A stretch of 64,000 nucleotides of DNA from the NCBI RefSeq assembly GCF_000092925.1, contig NC_014217.1, positions 620,001 through 684,000 of the forward strand, read 5' to 3'. This stretch comes from Ancylobacter novellus DSM 506 (GTDB taxonomy: Bacteria; Pseudomonadota; Alphaproteobacteria; Rhizobiales; Xanthobacteraceae). The translations under genes and the position numbers were made by a program. Under the pieces are notes generated by a model that was not told the origin of the DNA, made no database searches, and saw nothing but the letters and a program-made list of their open reading frames with translations. This document shows, in pieces, positions 26,656 through 36,526 of the stretch; positions within the stretch are counted from its first letter, which is position 1; every line of letters starts with the position of its first letter.

Positions 26656-29246
26656 ATCTCGACGATGGTGCCGACATCCACCGCGCTGCGGATGTTGAAG
26701 CTGGCGCGGTTGGCCTCCGCCAGCGCCTTGGTCAGCGGCAGGCCGAGGCCGGTGCCGCCCGAGCCGGCGCGGCCGGAAGTGGCGATCTGGCGGAACGGCT
26801 CCATGGCGATGGCGATGTCCGCCTCCGACATGCCGATGCCGGTGTCGCGCACCCGCAGCACCACTTCGCCCTGTTCGGTCAGCGTCGTCGACAGGATCAC
26901 CTGGCCGCCCGGCTGGGTGAATTTCACCGAGTTGGAGACGAGGTTCAGCACGATCTGGCGGATCGAGCGCGCATCCGCGACCACAGGCGGCAGGTCGGTG
27001 GCGAGCGAGGAGCGCACCACGATGCGCTCGCGGTTCGCCTGCGGCTGCATGATCGCCATGCACTGCTGCACGATCTCGTTGAGCGCCACGCTGGTGAAGG
27101 CGAGGTCGAGCTTGCCGGCCTCGATCTTGGAGAGGTCCAGAAGATCGTTGATCAGCGAGATCAGGTGCTCGCCGGAGGAGTGGATGTCGCGCAGATAGTC
27201 GCGGTAGCGCTGGTTCTCGATCGCCCCGAAGCGCTCCTCCATCATGACTTCCGAGAAGCCGATGATGGCGTTGAGCGGGGTGCGGATCTCGTGGCTGATC
27301 TTGGCGAGGAAGTCGGACTTGGCGAGGTTGGCGCGCTCGGCGAGGTGCTTGGCCTCGGTCAGCTCCTCCTCGGCCTTCTTCCACTGGGTGATGTCGCGCA
27401 GCACGGCGCAGAACTTGGTCGGGTCGTCGCCGATCCGGCCCATGGTCATGAACAGCGGGATCAGCCCGCCCTCGCGCACGCGGCCGATCACCTCGCGCCC
27501 GTCGTTCAGCACGCTGGCGACGCCGTTTGAGGCGAGCCCGTCGAGATAGTCGATCGCTGCACGGTGGCTCTCGGGCGCCAGCAGCAGGGTAATGGCCTCG
27601 CCCTGTACGTCGCCGGCGTTGAAGCCGAACAGCGCCTCGGCCGGGTGGTTCATGGAGAGGATGGTGCCGGCCTTGTCGATCAGCACCACGCCGTCGGTGG
27701 CGGTGTCGAGGATGGCGCGCAACTCGCGCTCGGCATTCTCCGCCTGGCGCAGGGCGAGCTCGGCCTGGCGGATCCGCTCGTCGGTCACGGCGTCGAGGCG
27801 GTGCAGCACATAGAGCATCGCCGTGCCGCCCTCCCAGGGGGCGGACATCAGTCGCGCCTCGACGGTGATGCCGTGGCCGGTGGCGGTGAGGAGGGTCAGG
27901 GCGCGGCTTTCTTCGTCACCGCCGGCCCGCTGCGCGCCGAACAGCGTGGCGAGGCCGCCGGCGGCCTCCAGCGCGGCGAGGTCGGCGTGGCCGGTCCATT
28001 CCAGCAGCGCGCGGTTGGCGTAGAGCAGGTGGTCGCCGCGGAACGCAAGCATGGCGAGCGGCAGCCGGTCGAGAACGGGCCGCTCGCCGTCGCTGAGCAC
28101 GCGCTGCAAGCCCTCCGGCTCGGGCCGGGGAGGGAGCGGCGGAACTGCGGCCGGGAGCTCGGCGGCGGGCGGAATGGCGACCGACGCAGTGGGGGCGGGC
28201 GCCGCCGCCGGTTCGGCCGGAGCGGGCTCGGCCGGCGGGGGGAAGTCGTCGTCGACGCCTTCCAGTTTGGCACCGAGCGCGCGGGCGATCTCGCGGAAGG
28301 CGTTGCGCTCGCCGTTGGACAGGCCTTCCCAGGAGGCGCGCACGCCGTTCTCGCCATTGCCGCGCAGCGGCACGACGTTCGGCGCGGAGGGGACGAGGCT
28401 GAGCGTGACGCGCACCGGCGACGTCGGCTCGGCCGCCGCGGGGGCCGTCGGCGCGGCGGGCGCAGGCGGCGGCTCGGCCGCGCGGGGCGGGATCGGAGGC
28501 GCGACGGGCGGCACGATAGGTGGTGCGGCGGGCCGGGGAGCGGGCGCCTGCACCGGCCGCTCGGGCGAGGCGCGGCGGCCCTTGATCAGGCCGAAGCCGC
28601 GCATGCCCTCGCCGCGGATCGGTGCGCCGCCGAGCTCGATGTCGAGCGCGTCGCCGCGCGCGGTGGGCAGCAGCACCGGCAGGCGGGAGAAGCTCAGCCC
28701 TTCCAGCGCGGCGCGATGGGCGCCGGGGGCGCCGAGCGCCTGCCAGTCGAGGCCAGCGATCTCTTCCGGGACACGGCCGAGCGCAGAGGCGAGGCGCGGG
28801 TCGACATGGCCGATCCGGGCATCGAGGCCGGTGCGCCAGGTGAAGCGGGTGGGGGCGTCGTGCGGCTCCTCGGCCGGCGAGGGGGCGGCAGGGGCAGCCT
28901 CGGCGGGCATGCCCACGGGCGCGATGTCGAGGCCGACCAGCAGCACCGCCCGCGCGGAGCCGGCGGCGACGAGCGTGCAGGCGAAGGTCGCCGGCGTCAG
29001 CCGCCCGGCGAGGCGCACGCGCTCCAGTCGCGGCGGACGGTTTGGGCGCAGCCCGGGCGCGAGGCGGGCGGCGAGCCCCGCGGCCATGGCCGGGTCGAGC
29101 ACGGCGCGGCCGGCCGGGTTGGCGGCGATCAGCGTGCCGTCGGCATGCACCAGCACGGCCGGCGCCGCCGCCGCGAGGACGGTTGCCGCCTGGGCGCGCA
29201 GGGCGTCGAGCGCCGCGCTGCCGAAACCGTCCGTGGGTGTGTTCAT
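26622..29246 (-). CDS. PAS sensor histidine kinase, PdhS-like
   Basis: Large cytosolic sensor kinase of about 874 residues. The N-terminal half is rich in Ala/Pro with no membrane helix. A PAS domain follows (about residues 530-640, RAILDTATDGVVLIDKAGTI), then HisKA with phospho-acceptor His652 in KISHEIRTPLNAIIGFSEVM and HATPase motifs LNLVSNSVKF, DTGIGMS and GSGGTGLGLPL. The segment after the histidine closely resembles PdhS, the DivJ/PleC-type cell-cycle kinase of Rhizobiales that controls DivK. The start at 29246 (MNTPTDGF) has GGGGA upstream; an in-frame ATG at 29336 is less likely. Its 3' end is the integration site of the element. Confidence 0.85.
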   Translation of the reverse strand: MNTPTDGFGSAALDALRAQAATVLAAAAPAVLVHADGTLIAANPAGRAVLDPAMAAGLAARLAPGLRPNRPPRLERVRLAGRLTPATFACTLVAAGSARAVLLVGLDIAPVGMPAEAAPAAPSPAEEPHDAPTRFTWRTGLDARIGHVDPRLASALGRVPEEIAGLDWQALGAPGAHRAALEGLSFSRLPVLLPTARGDALDIELGGAPIRGEGMRGFGLIKGRRASPERPVQAPAPRPAAPPIVPPVAPPIPPRAAEPPPAPAAPTAPAAAEPTSPVRVTLSLVPSAPNVVPLRGNGENGVRASWEGLSNGERNAFREIARALGAKLEGVDDDFPPPAEPAPAEPAAAPAPTASVAIPPAAELPAAVPPLPPRPEPEGLQRVLSDGERPVLDRLPLAMLAFRGDHLLYANRALLEWTGHADLAALEAAGGLATLFGAQRAGGDEESRALTLLTATGHGITVEARLMSAPWEGGTAMLYVLHRLDAVTDERIRQAELALRQAENAERELRAILDTATDGVVLIDKAGTILSMNHPAEALFGFNAGDVQGEAITLLLAPESHRAAIDYLDGLASNGVASVLNDGREVIGRVREGGLIPLFMTMGRIGDDPTKFCAVLRDITQWKKAEEELTEAKHLAERANLAKSDFLAKISHEIRTPLNAIIGFSEVMMEERFGAIENQRYRDYLRDIHSSGEHLISLINDLLDLSKIEAGKLDLAFTSVALNEIVQQCMAIMQPQANRERIVVRSSLATDLPPVVADARSIRQIVLNLVSNSVKFTQPGGQVILSTTLTEQGEVVLRVRDTGIGMSEADIAIAMEPFRQIATSGRAGSGGTGLGLPLTKALAEANRASFNIRSAVDVGTIVEITFPSTRVLAE

Positions 29247-29576
29247 CGTCCCCAGAATGACCCCGCCGGCAATACCGCCAGCCCTTTGCGAATTCAGGAC
29301 GGCCTGCCGATGGGGCATGCCGCCGGAACGTAACAATAGTGCGGGCCGGCGCCCTATGCCATGAGGAGCGGCCCTCGTCGTTCCAGCTTCATCATTTCCG
29401 GTTAATCGGATGCCACCGATACCGGTTAACCGGATGCAACCGGGCGCGCGAAAAAAGGCGCAAATTCGATTGCCTTTCGCAGCGCAGCTTCTACTTTCGA
29501 TTTAGGCGTCAGTGCGGATGCATCGCCCGCTGGCGGAACCTAAGATCCGATGCCGTCAACGGGAGGGAGTTGTGCC
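29247..29576. promoter_or_regulatory. Divergent kinase/phasin intergenic region with a 24-bp-spaced direct repeat
   Basis: About 330 bp without a gene. It contains two direct copies of CCGGTTAAyCGGATGCmACCG at 29398-29418 and 29422-29442, three mismatches apart and in register at 24 bp. The second copy includes the perfect palindrome CCGGTTAACCGG (29422-29433). This is likely an operator for one or both divergent genes; the binding protein is unknown. Confidence 0.5.
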
Positions 29577-29945
29577 ATGGCCGACGATCCGAAGCTCGAA
29601 GTCCCTCCGGAACTGCGAACCATCGCCGAGCAGGGCGTGGACCAGGCCCGCGCGGCGTTCGACGGCTTCCTGAGCGCGACGCACAAGGCGCTGGACGACG
29701 CCGGCCGCCAACTCGACGCGGCGCATGAGAATGTCCGCGACCTCGGCCGCACCACGCTGGAGTTCACCGAGGCCAACATCGCCGCCGGCTTCGATTTCGC
29801 CACCCGTCTCGCCAAGGCGTCGACGGTGGAGGAGTGGACGCGCCTGCACGCCGACTACGTGAAGGAACAGGCCGCCCGGCTGACCGAGCAGGCGAAGGCG
29901 CTCGGCGAGCATGCCGGCGGCGCCGGCTTCGGCGGGCACAAATAA
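29577..29945 (+). CDS. Phasin family protein
   Basis: Small helical protein of 122 residues of the phasin type that coats polyhydroxybutyrate granules. The phasin region runs from QARAAFDGFLSATHKALDDAG through LRRTTLEF-like sequence (LGRTTLEFTEANIAAGFDFATRLAKA) to EEWTRLHADYVKEQAARLTEQAKALGE, ending in a Gly-rich tail. ATG 29577 follows GGGAGGGA; an earlier in-frame ATG at 29550 lacks such a site. A second phasin lies 235 bases downstream. It could bind PHB granules or, as in some Rhizobiales, act as a general stress or membrane-associated phasin. Confidence 0.85.
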   Translation: MADDPKLEVPPELRTIAEQGVDQARAAFDGFLSATHKALDDAGRQLDAAHENVRDLGRTTLEFTEANIAAGFDFATRLAKASTVEEWTRLHADYVKEQAARLTEQAKALGEHAGGAGFGGHK

Positions 29946-30011
29946 GCGGACCAAGCGCGCCTGAAGCGGGCCTCGTGCCGCGCCGGCGAAAAAATTTGCG
30001 CATCCGGGTTG

Positions 30012-30046
30012 ATTGTGCATTGCAATATGATATTGCAGTGCACAAT
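30012..30046. promoter_or_regulatory. Large palindromic operator upstream of second phasin (PhaR-like)
   Basis: Sixteen-bp arms (30012-30027 and 30031-30046) with one mismatch around TGA: TTGTGCATTGCAATA against TATTGCAGTGCACAA. It holds repeated TGCA units, as in the TGC-rich sites of the PHB-responsive repressor PhaR, and lies about 135 bases before the phasin start. The link to PhaR is inferred. Confidence 0.6.
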
Positions 30047-30180
30047 TACAGCGTAGAGATCAGGCAGGGTGAACCGGAACGCTTCCGGGGGCCGCGTCTG
30101 CCGGTCAACGCAGGGTCGCGCGAGCGCGGAGCGCGGCCATGCCTTGTTGAACCCGAGCCGCGAATGCGAGGAGAAAACGC

Positions 30181-30690
30181 ATGGTTGAGGCCACCACCGT
30201 TCCGCCTTCGCCGAAGAAGGCCGCCAAGGCTGCCACCTCGGCTTTCGAGGCGGCGATGCCGAAGTTCGACATTCCCAAGTTCGACATCCCCGCGAGCATG
30301 GAAGTGCCCGCCGTGATGCGCGAAATGGCCGAGAAGAGCGTGCAGAGCGCGCGTGAGGCCTATGAGAAGATGAAGACGAGCGCCGAGGAGACGACCGATC
30401 TCCTCGAGGACACCTATTCGACCGCCTCCAAGGGCGTCGCCGAATACAACGCCGTCGCGCTGGAGTCGCTGCGCACCAATGTGAACGCCGCGTTCGACTA
30501 TGTCGGCGCGCTGTTCGGCGCCAAGAGCGTCTCCGAGGCGGTCGAGCTTTCGACCGGCCACATGCGCAAGCAGTTCGACGTGCTCTCGGCGCAGGCCAAG
30601 GAGCTCTCCACCCTCGCCCAGAAGGTGGCGACCGACACCGCCGAGCCGATCAAGGCCTCGGTCGAGAAGACCATCAAGAAGTCGGTCTGA
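30181..30690 (+). CDS. Phasin family protein (PHB granule-associated)
   Basis: A 169-residue phasin with the family core EMAEKSVQSAREAYEKMKTSAEETTDLLEDTYSTASKGVAEYN followed by ALESLRTNVNAAFDYVGALFGAKSVSEAVELS and a C-terminal AKELSTLAQKVATDTAEPIKASV. This matches the TIGR01985/phasin_2 type of Rhizobiales closely. The N-terminus has the short repeat FDIPKFDIP (about residues 29-37). It binds the surface of PHB granules and controls their size. A large TGCA-rich palindrome precedes it and a strong intrinsic terminator follows, so it is probably a single-gene unit. Confidence 0.92.
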   Translation: MVEATTVPPSPKKAAKAATSAFEAAMPKFDIPKFDIPASMEVPAVMREMAEKSVQSAREAYEKMKTSAEETTDLLEDTYSTASKGVAEYNAVALESLRTNVNAAFDYVGALFGAKSVSEAVELSTGHMRKQFDVLSAQAKELSTLAQKVATDTAEPIKASVEKTIKKSV

Positions 30691-30717
30691 TCGCCGGTTT
30701 TTGAACAATCGCTAAGA

Positions 30718-30747
30718 CCCGGTCCGCGCTCGCGGACCGGGTTTTTT
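30718..30747 (+). terminator. Intrinsic terminator after second phasin
   Basis: Perfect 11-bp stem CCCGGTCCGCG (30718-30728) with CGCGGACCGGG (30731-30741), then TTTTTT. It lies 28 bases after the phasin stop and insulates groESL. Confidence 0.9.
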
Positions 30748-30794
30748 CGTGCCCGCGCTCCCGCCCGTCGCCGCCGCCGGGAGCCTGTCGGTGC

Positions 30795-30823
30795 TTGACT
30801 CGATCCCGGCGACCTGCCTATCT
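30795..30823 (+). promoter_or_regulatory. groESL promoter
   Basis: TTGACT (30795-30800) and CTATCT (30818-30823) are separated by 17 bases and fit the alphaproteobacterial housekeeping pattern TTGAC-N17-CTATAT. Transcription would start near 30831, just at the left arm of the CIRCE element. Confidence 0.7.
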
Positions 30824-30832
30824 CGCGGCGGT

Positions 30833-30859
30833 TTGGCACTCTCCCAGGATGAGTGCCAG
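30833..30859 (+). promoter_or_regulatory. CIRCE element (HrcA operator)
   Basis: TTGGCACTC-N9-GAGTGCCAG matches the CIRCE consensus TTAGCACTC-N9-GAGTGCTAA with three changes at the outer ends and perfect symmetry in GCACTC/GAGTGC. It overlaps the transcript start, so HrcA would repress groESL until heat shock. Confidence 0.9.
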
Positions 30860-30925
30860 TGATACCAGCAAACGCTGCCCATGAGCGCCATGCCGGCGCG
30901 AGACAGGAAGACCGAGGATCAACCG

Positions 30926-31222
30926 ATGGCCAAGCTGAAGTTCCGCCCCCTGCATGATCGCATCGTGGTCAAGCGCCTGGATGCCGAGGAGAAGACTGCG
31001 GGCGGCATCATCATTCCCGACAGCGCCAAGGAAAAGCCCTCGCAGGGCGAAGTCGTCGCCGTCGGCCCGGGTGGCCGCGATGAGGCCGGCAAGCTGGTCC
31101 CGCTCGACGTCAAGGCCGGCGACAAGGTGCTGTTCGGCAAGTGGTCCGGCACCGAAGTGAAGATCGACGGTCAGGACCTGCTGATCATGAAGGAATCCGA
31201 CGTCATGGGCATCGTCGGCTGA
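30926..31222 (+). CDS. groES: Co-chaperonin GroES
   Basis: Ten-kDa lid of the GroEL folding chamber, 98 residues. The N-terminus [33 protein letters not shown] includes the mobile loop that contacts GroEL ([11 protein letters not shown]), and the roof and C-terminal strands follow ([27 protein letters not shown]). ATG 30926 gives the standard [12 protein letters not shown] start, although the frame extends to 30881. GAGG lies about eight bases upstream. It is cotranscribed with groEL, 46 bases downstream, from a promoter with a CIRCE site. Confidence 0.98.
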   Translation: MAKLKFRPLHDRIVVKRLDAEEKTAGGIIIPDSAKEKPSQGEVVAVGPGGRDEAGKLVPLDVKAGDKVLFGKWSGTEVKIDGQDLLIMKESDVMGIVG

Positions 31223-31232
31223 GGCCGGCTGA

Positions 31233-32906
<1,674 letters not shown>

Positions 32907-32934
32907 GGAAGTCCAACCGCTTCTGAACAAGAAG

Positions 32935-32965
32935 GGGCGTGGCGCGAGCCGCGCCCTTTTCTTTT
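32935..32965 (+). terminator. Intrinsic terminator after groEL
   Basis: GGGCGTGGC (32935-32943) pairs with GCCGCGCCC (32948-32956, one G-U) around GCGA and is followed by a T-rich run. Confidence 0.85.
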
Positions 32966-32982
32966 GGCGGCCGCCGCTAAGT

Positions 32983-32996
32983 CGTCATCCCGGCCG
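32983..32996. repeat. Single arm of the GTCATCCCGG repeat
   Basis: CGTCATCCCGGCCG followed by AGGCGAAGCCG matches one half of the repeat at 11213-11306 in reverse orientation. The other half is missing, so it is a decayed or truncated copy. Confidence 0.6.
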
Positions 32997-33269
32997 TAGG
33001 CGAAGCCGACGGCAGGGGGAAGGGACGACCTCGATAGGCCAGAGGAATATAATCCTAGACAAAGACCCTTCCCTCTGCCATCCTTGCTCCACCTCGTCCC
33101 GATGAGGGGGCGCAACCGGAGCGGCCGGCTCGCGCGGGACGGGGGGCGGTGGCCGTCTGGCGGGGATAACGCACCTCGTCCGGGCGGCGGCCCAAGCCGT
33201 GCGTTCCCGGCTCGCACTTTCCGCGAGTCACCGCGGCTGGCGCAAACCGGTTCGCCGGGGCGCGTGCAG

Positions 33270-33480
33270 CCCCCCAGCGGAGGATAGCAACGGTAGTTCC
33301 TCCGGGGGCCGCATGGAGCAAGCCCGAAAACACCGTGTGCGGGGCGCCGGAGATCGGCGCGTCGGTTGGTTGAATGAAGGCTTGCACCACCTTTTCACAA
33401 TCGGTGCAGGCGACCGCCGGAGTGTCCGCTCCGGCGCCCCGCACGCCCCTTCTCGGGGGCGGGGACTGCCTCAAATCCCC
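33270..33480 (+). ncRNA. Strongly structured intergenic RNA candidate (unidentified)
   Basis: Part of a 718-bp gap without a convincing gene (32907-33624). Several strong hairpins follow each other: CGGAGGA (33278-33284) with TCCTCCG (33298-33304), extended by C5/G5; a perfect 16-bp pair GTGCGGGGCGCCGGAG (33337-33352) with its complement (33429-33444); an inner TGCACC/GGTGCA stem; and GCCCCT/GGGGGC after it. The right 16-mer can instead pair locally, CGCCGGAG (33415-33422) with CTCCGGCG (33429-33436), so two forms exclude each other. I do not recognise it as RNase P, SRP, tmRNA or 6S RNA. A leader of the downstream hydrolase gene or an independent RNA are both possible, and the strand is assumed. 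Confidence 0.4.
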
Positions 33481-33624
33481 GGCCGGATTCCGGCGCGGGG
33501 CGTTTCGTGCTGGAGCCATGGCGGCCGTCGCCCGGCGGCCGAACCGGGCCGCCGCTCCCTCATTTCTGATGTGCGCTTGCCGTCCGCGAGGTCCATCGTG
33601 CGCGCGAACATCGGGAGGACGTCC

Positions 33625-34506
33625 ATGGATCAGCGCATCATCGACCTCTACGACCGTTTCACCCACGGCCAGATCGGCCGGCGGGACTTCATGGAGAAGC
33701 TCGCGACAATCGCCGGCTCGGCGGCGGCCGCGAGCGCGCTGCTGCCGCTGCTCGCCAACGACTATGCCCGCGCCGCCGTGGTCGAGGAAAACGATGCGCG
33801 CATCGACGTGTCGCGCGCCCGGTATCCTTCCGGCGCCGGCGAGGTGGACGGCTATCTGGTGCGCGCCAAGCGCGTCGACGCCAAGCGGCCGGCGGTGCTG
33901 GTGATCCATGAGAACCGCGGCCTCAACCCGCACATCAAGGACGTCACCCGCCGCCTCGCGCTGGAGGGATTCCTCGCCTATGGCGTCGATCTCCTCTCGC
34001 CCGACGGCGGCACGCCGCAGGACGAGGACAAGGCCCGCGACATGATCGGCGCGCTCGACCGGCAGGCGACGGTGGCGCGCGCGGCCGACGCGGTGGCGTT
34101 CCTCGCCAGGCATCCGCTTTCCACCGGATCCGTGGGGGCGGTCGGCTTCTGCTGGGGCGGCGGCATGGTGAACCTGCTCGCCGAGGAGAGCGAGCAGCTC
34201 AAGGCCGGCGTTGCCTATTACGGCATGCAGCCGCCGCTGGAGAAGGTCGACCGCATCAAGGCGGCGCTGCTGCTGCACTATGCCGGGCTCGACACCCGCA
34301 TCAACGAGGGCATCGCCGCCTATGAGGCGGCGCTGAAGCAGGCTGGCAAGACCTACCAGGTCTACGTCTATGACGGCGCTAACCACGCCTTCAACAACGA
34401 CACGAGCCCCTCGCGCTACGACCCCAAGGCGGCGGAGCTGGCGTGGAGCCGCACCAGTGCCTTCCTCGCCGAGCATCTCGGTGCGCCGCCGCCGGTGGAG
34501 ACGTGA
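33625..34506 (+). CDS. Dienelactone hydrolase family protein
   Basis: Alpha/beta hydrolase of 293 residues with the dienelactone-hydrolase nucleophile motif GFCWGGG (Cys), a likely acid in LDTRINEG and the histidine in DGANHAF. The oxyanion region is VIHENRGLNPHIKDVTRRLA. Residues 21-51 (RDFMEKLATIAGSAAAASALLPLLANDYARAA) look like a Tat-type or membrane-bound leader, common in this YghX-like subgroup, so export is possible though the twin-arginine pattern is incomplete (GRRDF). ATG 33625 has GGGAGG about eight bases upstream. The natural substrate is unknown. A long structured stretch lies in front of it. Confidence 0.88.
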   Translation: MDQRIIDLYDRFTHGQIGRRDFMEKLATIAGSAAAASALLPLLANDYARAAVVEENDARIDVSRARYPSGAGEVDGYLVRAKRVDAKRPAVLVIHENRGLNPHIKDVTRRLALEGFLAYGVDLLSPDGGTPQDEDKARDMIGALDRQATVARAADAVAFLARHPLSTGSVGAVGFCWGGGMVNLLAEESEQLKAGVAYYGMQPPLEKVDRIKAALLLHYAGLDTRINEGIAAYEAALKQAGKTYQVYVYDGANHAFNNDTSPSRYDPKAAELAWSRTSAFLAEHLGAPPPVET

Positions 34507-34512
34507 TCGGCC

Positions 34513-35136
34513 TCAGATCGGCGGCAGATGCAGCCATTGCGCGGTGGCGCTGAGCACCAGGTCCACCGCCAGCGCCGCGAGGATCATGCCCATCACCCGG
34601 CTGATGATCGAGGTGCCGCCGCGGCCGATGACATGCACCAGCCGGCTCCCCGCCAGCATGATGGCGAGGGTGGCCAGCAGCACCAGGCCGAAGGTGGCGA
34701 TGGTCATCATCAGGTCCGGCACGTCGTGCCGGGCATTGTCGGTCAGCACCACGGCGGCGAGCATCGCGCCTGGGCTGGCGATGGAGGGGATGGCGAGCGG
34801 ATGGATGGCGATCTCGACCGGATTGGTCTCGGCCGGTGCCACCGTGTCGGCGTGGCTGGTGCCGTTGATCATGGTCAGCGCGAACAGGAACAGCACGATG
34901 CCGCCGGCGATCTGGAAGGACTCGATGGATATCTCCATCGTCTTCAGCAGCCAGTGTCCGGCCAGCGAGAAGAAGGTCAGCACGCCGAAGGAGACGATGA
35001 TCGACAGCACCGCCGCCTGGCTGCGGTCGGCGGCGTCGAGGCCGGTGGTGACGGCGAGGAAGACGGGGAGGGTGCCGAGCGGGTCGATGACGACCCAGAG
35101 AGTGACGAACTCTTGAACGCGTTCCGACCAGTTCAT
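34513..35136 (-). CDS. MarC family membrane protein
   Basis: Integral membrane protein of 207 residues with six helices, of the MarC/YchE family whose function is unsettled. Matches are [21 protein letters not shown] at the start, [16 protein letters not shown] in the middle, and [24 protein letters not shown], the family's most conserved loop. It ends [19 protein letters not shown]. The ATG at 35136 ([10 protein letters not shown]) gives the normal family start; the open frame upstream is basic and unconserved. It is convergent with the dienelactone hydrolase gene, six bases apart, and divergent from rnhB. Confidence 0.9.
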   Translation of the reverse strand: MNWSERVQEFVTLWVVIDPLGTLPVFLAVTTGLDAADRSQAAVLSIIVSFGVLTFFSLAGHWLLKTMEISIESFQIAGGIVLFLFALTMINGTSHADTVAPAETNPVEIAIHPLAIPSIASPGAMLAAVVLTDNARHDVPDLMMTIATFGLVLLATLAIMLAGSRLVHVIGRGGTSIISRVMGMILAALAVDLVLSATAQWLHLPPI

Positions 35137-35289
35137 CGCTCGACCGACCTCGAAACATCCGCCTCGACACGCCCGCCCAATTGCCCACAGGCCGGGCACG
35201 GAGCGGGTTGCGTCCCCGCCGCCGCGCCGGCATCTTGCGGTCCGCCGCCGTCCTCGGGCGGTGCCGAGTCGCATAGAGAAGCCCCGATC

Positions 35290-35955
35290 GTGGCCGCCGA
35301 ACGTCAGAAGCCGGACTTTTCAACGGAGCGCGCCGCCTGGAAGGCGGGTGACGTACCGGTAGCCGGCGTTGACGAGGTCGGCCGCGGCCCGCTGGCCGGG
35401 CCGGTGGTGGCCTGCGCCGTGGTGCTCGATCCCAAGCGCGTGCCCAAGGGGCTGGACGATTCCAAGAAGTTGACGGCGGTGCAGCGTGAGGCGCTGTTCG
35501 AGGTGATCTGCGCCACCGCCGAGGTGTCGCTCGCCTTCGCCCCGCCGGCCCGCATCGACGGTCACAATATCCGGCAGGCGACGCTGTGGGCGCAGGCCAA
35601 GGCGGTGGCGGGGCTGCCCTGCACGCCGCGCCTCGTGCTGGTCGACGGCAATGACCCGCCGCCGATAGGCTGCGCGGTGCGGGCGATCATCGGCGGCGAC
35701 GGGCTGGTGGCCTCCATCGCCGCCGCCTCCATCGTCGCCAAGGTGACGCGGGACCGGCTGATGGCCTCGCTCGGCCTCGCCCATCCCGGCTACGGCTTCG
35801 AGCGCCACATGGGCTACTCGACGCCCGAGCACCAGCAGGCGCTGGCCGCGCTCGGCGCCTGCCGCCACCACCGCACCTCCTTCGCGCCGGTGCGCGAGCG
35901 GCTGGCGCAAGGCGTTCTGGCGCTGGAAGTGCCCGCGCCGGAGGCGGCGGAATAG
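35290..35955 (+). CDS. rnhB: Ribonuclease HII
   Basis: Endonuclease that nicks RNA-DNA hybrids and single ribonucleotides in DNA. It has 221 residues. The acidic active site is visible as Asp-Glu in [22 protein letters not shown], Asp in VLVDGND and the later Asp in KVTRDRLM. The GRG triad of type 2 enzymes is present, as is [17 protein letters not shown] at the C-terminus. The start is taken as GTG 35290 because translation of the upstream part of the frame shows no similarity. In Rhizobiales rnhB often neighbours DNA-methylase ccrM, which is not the case here. Confidence 0.95.
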   Translation: MAAERQKPDFSTERAAWKAGDVPVAGVDEVGRGPLAGPVVACAVVLDPKRVPKGLDDSKKLTAVQREALFEVICATAEVSLAFAPPARIDGHNIRQATLWAQAKAVAGLPCTPRLVLVDGNDPPPIGCAVRAIIGGDGLVASIAAASIVAKVTRDRLMASLGLAHPGYGFERHMGYSTPEHQQALAALGACRHHRTSFAPVRERLAQGVLALEVPAPEAAE

Positions 35956-35958
35956 AAG

Positions 35959-36402
35959 CTACTGGTTGATCTCCGGCTCGATGAGCCGTGCGAGGTTCTT
36001 CAGCGATTCCTGCCAGCCGAGATAGCAGGCCTCCGGCGGGATGAGGTCGGGGATGCCGGCCTGCTCGATCTTCACGTCCGTGCCGACCGAGACCTTCTTC
36101 AAGGCCACGGTCACCCGCATCTCGCCGGGCAGGTTGGGATCGTCGAACTTGTCCGTGTAGACCACCCGCTCGCCGGGGACGAGCTCGACATATTCGCCGC
36201 CGAAGGCGTGGCTGTCGCCCGTGGTGAAGTTGCGGAACGACATGCGGAACGTGCCGCCGACCTTGGCATCGAGATGATGCACGGTGCAGGTGAAGCCGTT
36301 GGGCGGCAGCCATTTGGCGAGCGCGTCCCCCTCGATGAAGGCGCGGTAGACCTTCTCCGGGCTGGTGGCGAAAACGCGGTGCAGATTTACGGTGCCGGGC
36401 AT
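35959..36402 (-). CDS. AHSA1/SRPBCC domain protein
   Basis: Cytosolic protein of 147 residues with a Bet v1-like fold of the AHSA1 type. The hallmark start TVNLHRVFATSPEKVYRAFIEGDALAKWLPPNGF and the later GGTFRMSFRNFTTGDSHAFGGEYVELVPGERVVYTDKF are clear, and the family Trp-Glu segment near the C-terminus appears as LGWQESLKNLARLIEPE. Members bind hydrophobic ligands or support regulators; the ligand is unknown. ATG 36402 (MPGTVNLH) is favoured over upstream codons by family alignment. It is convergent with rnhB, three bases apart. Confidence 0.9.
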   Translation of the reverse strand: MPGTVNLHRVFATSPEKVYRAFIEGDALAKWLPPNGFTCTVHHLDAKVGGTFRMSFRNFTTGDSHAFGGEYVELVPGERVVYTDKFDDPNLPGEMRVTVALKKVSVGTDVKIEQAGIPDLIPPEACYLGWQESLKNLARLIEPEINQ

Positions 36403-36526
36403 GCTCGTTCGTCCTCGTGGCTGATGGTAGGGATCGCCGAGCCGGCGTCTACCGACCCATGCCACGAGGACGAACGAGGCTTCGCCGATCCGACAGCGGA
36501 CCGCAAATTTTCCGCCGCGGCCCCGC

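Noticed and set aside
27564..29333. Long open frame on the plus strand opposite the sensor kinase
   Set aside because: The kinase on the minus strand has intact PAS, HisKA and HATPase motifs. The plus frame shows only low-complexity Gly/Arg sequence.
33055..34476. Minus-strand open frame running through the structured region and the hydrolase
   Set aside because: No domain or ribosome site, and it is antisense to a clear dienelactone hydrolase. The structured stretch is better explained as non-coding.
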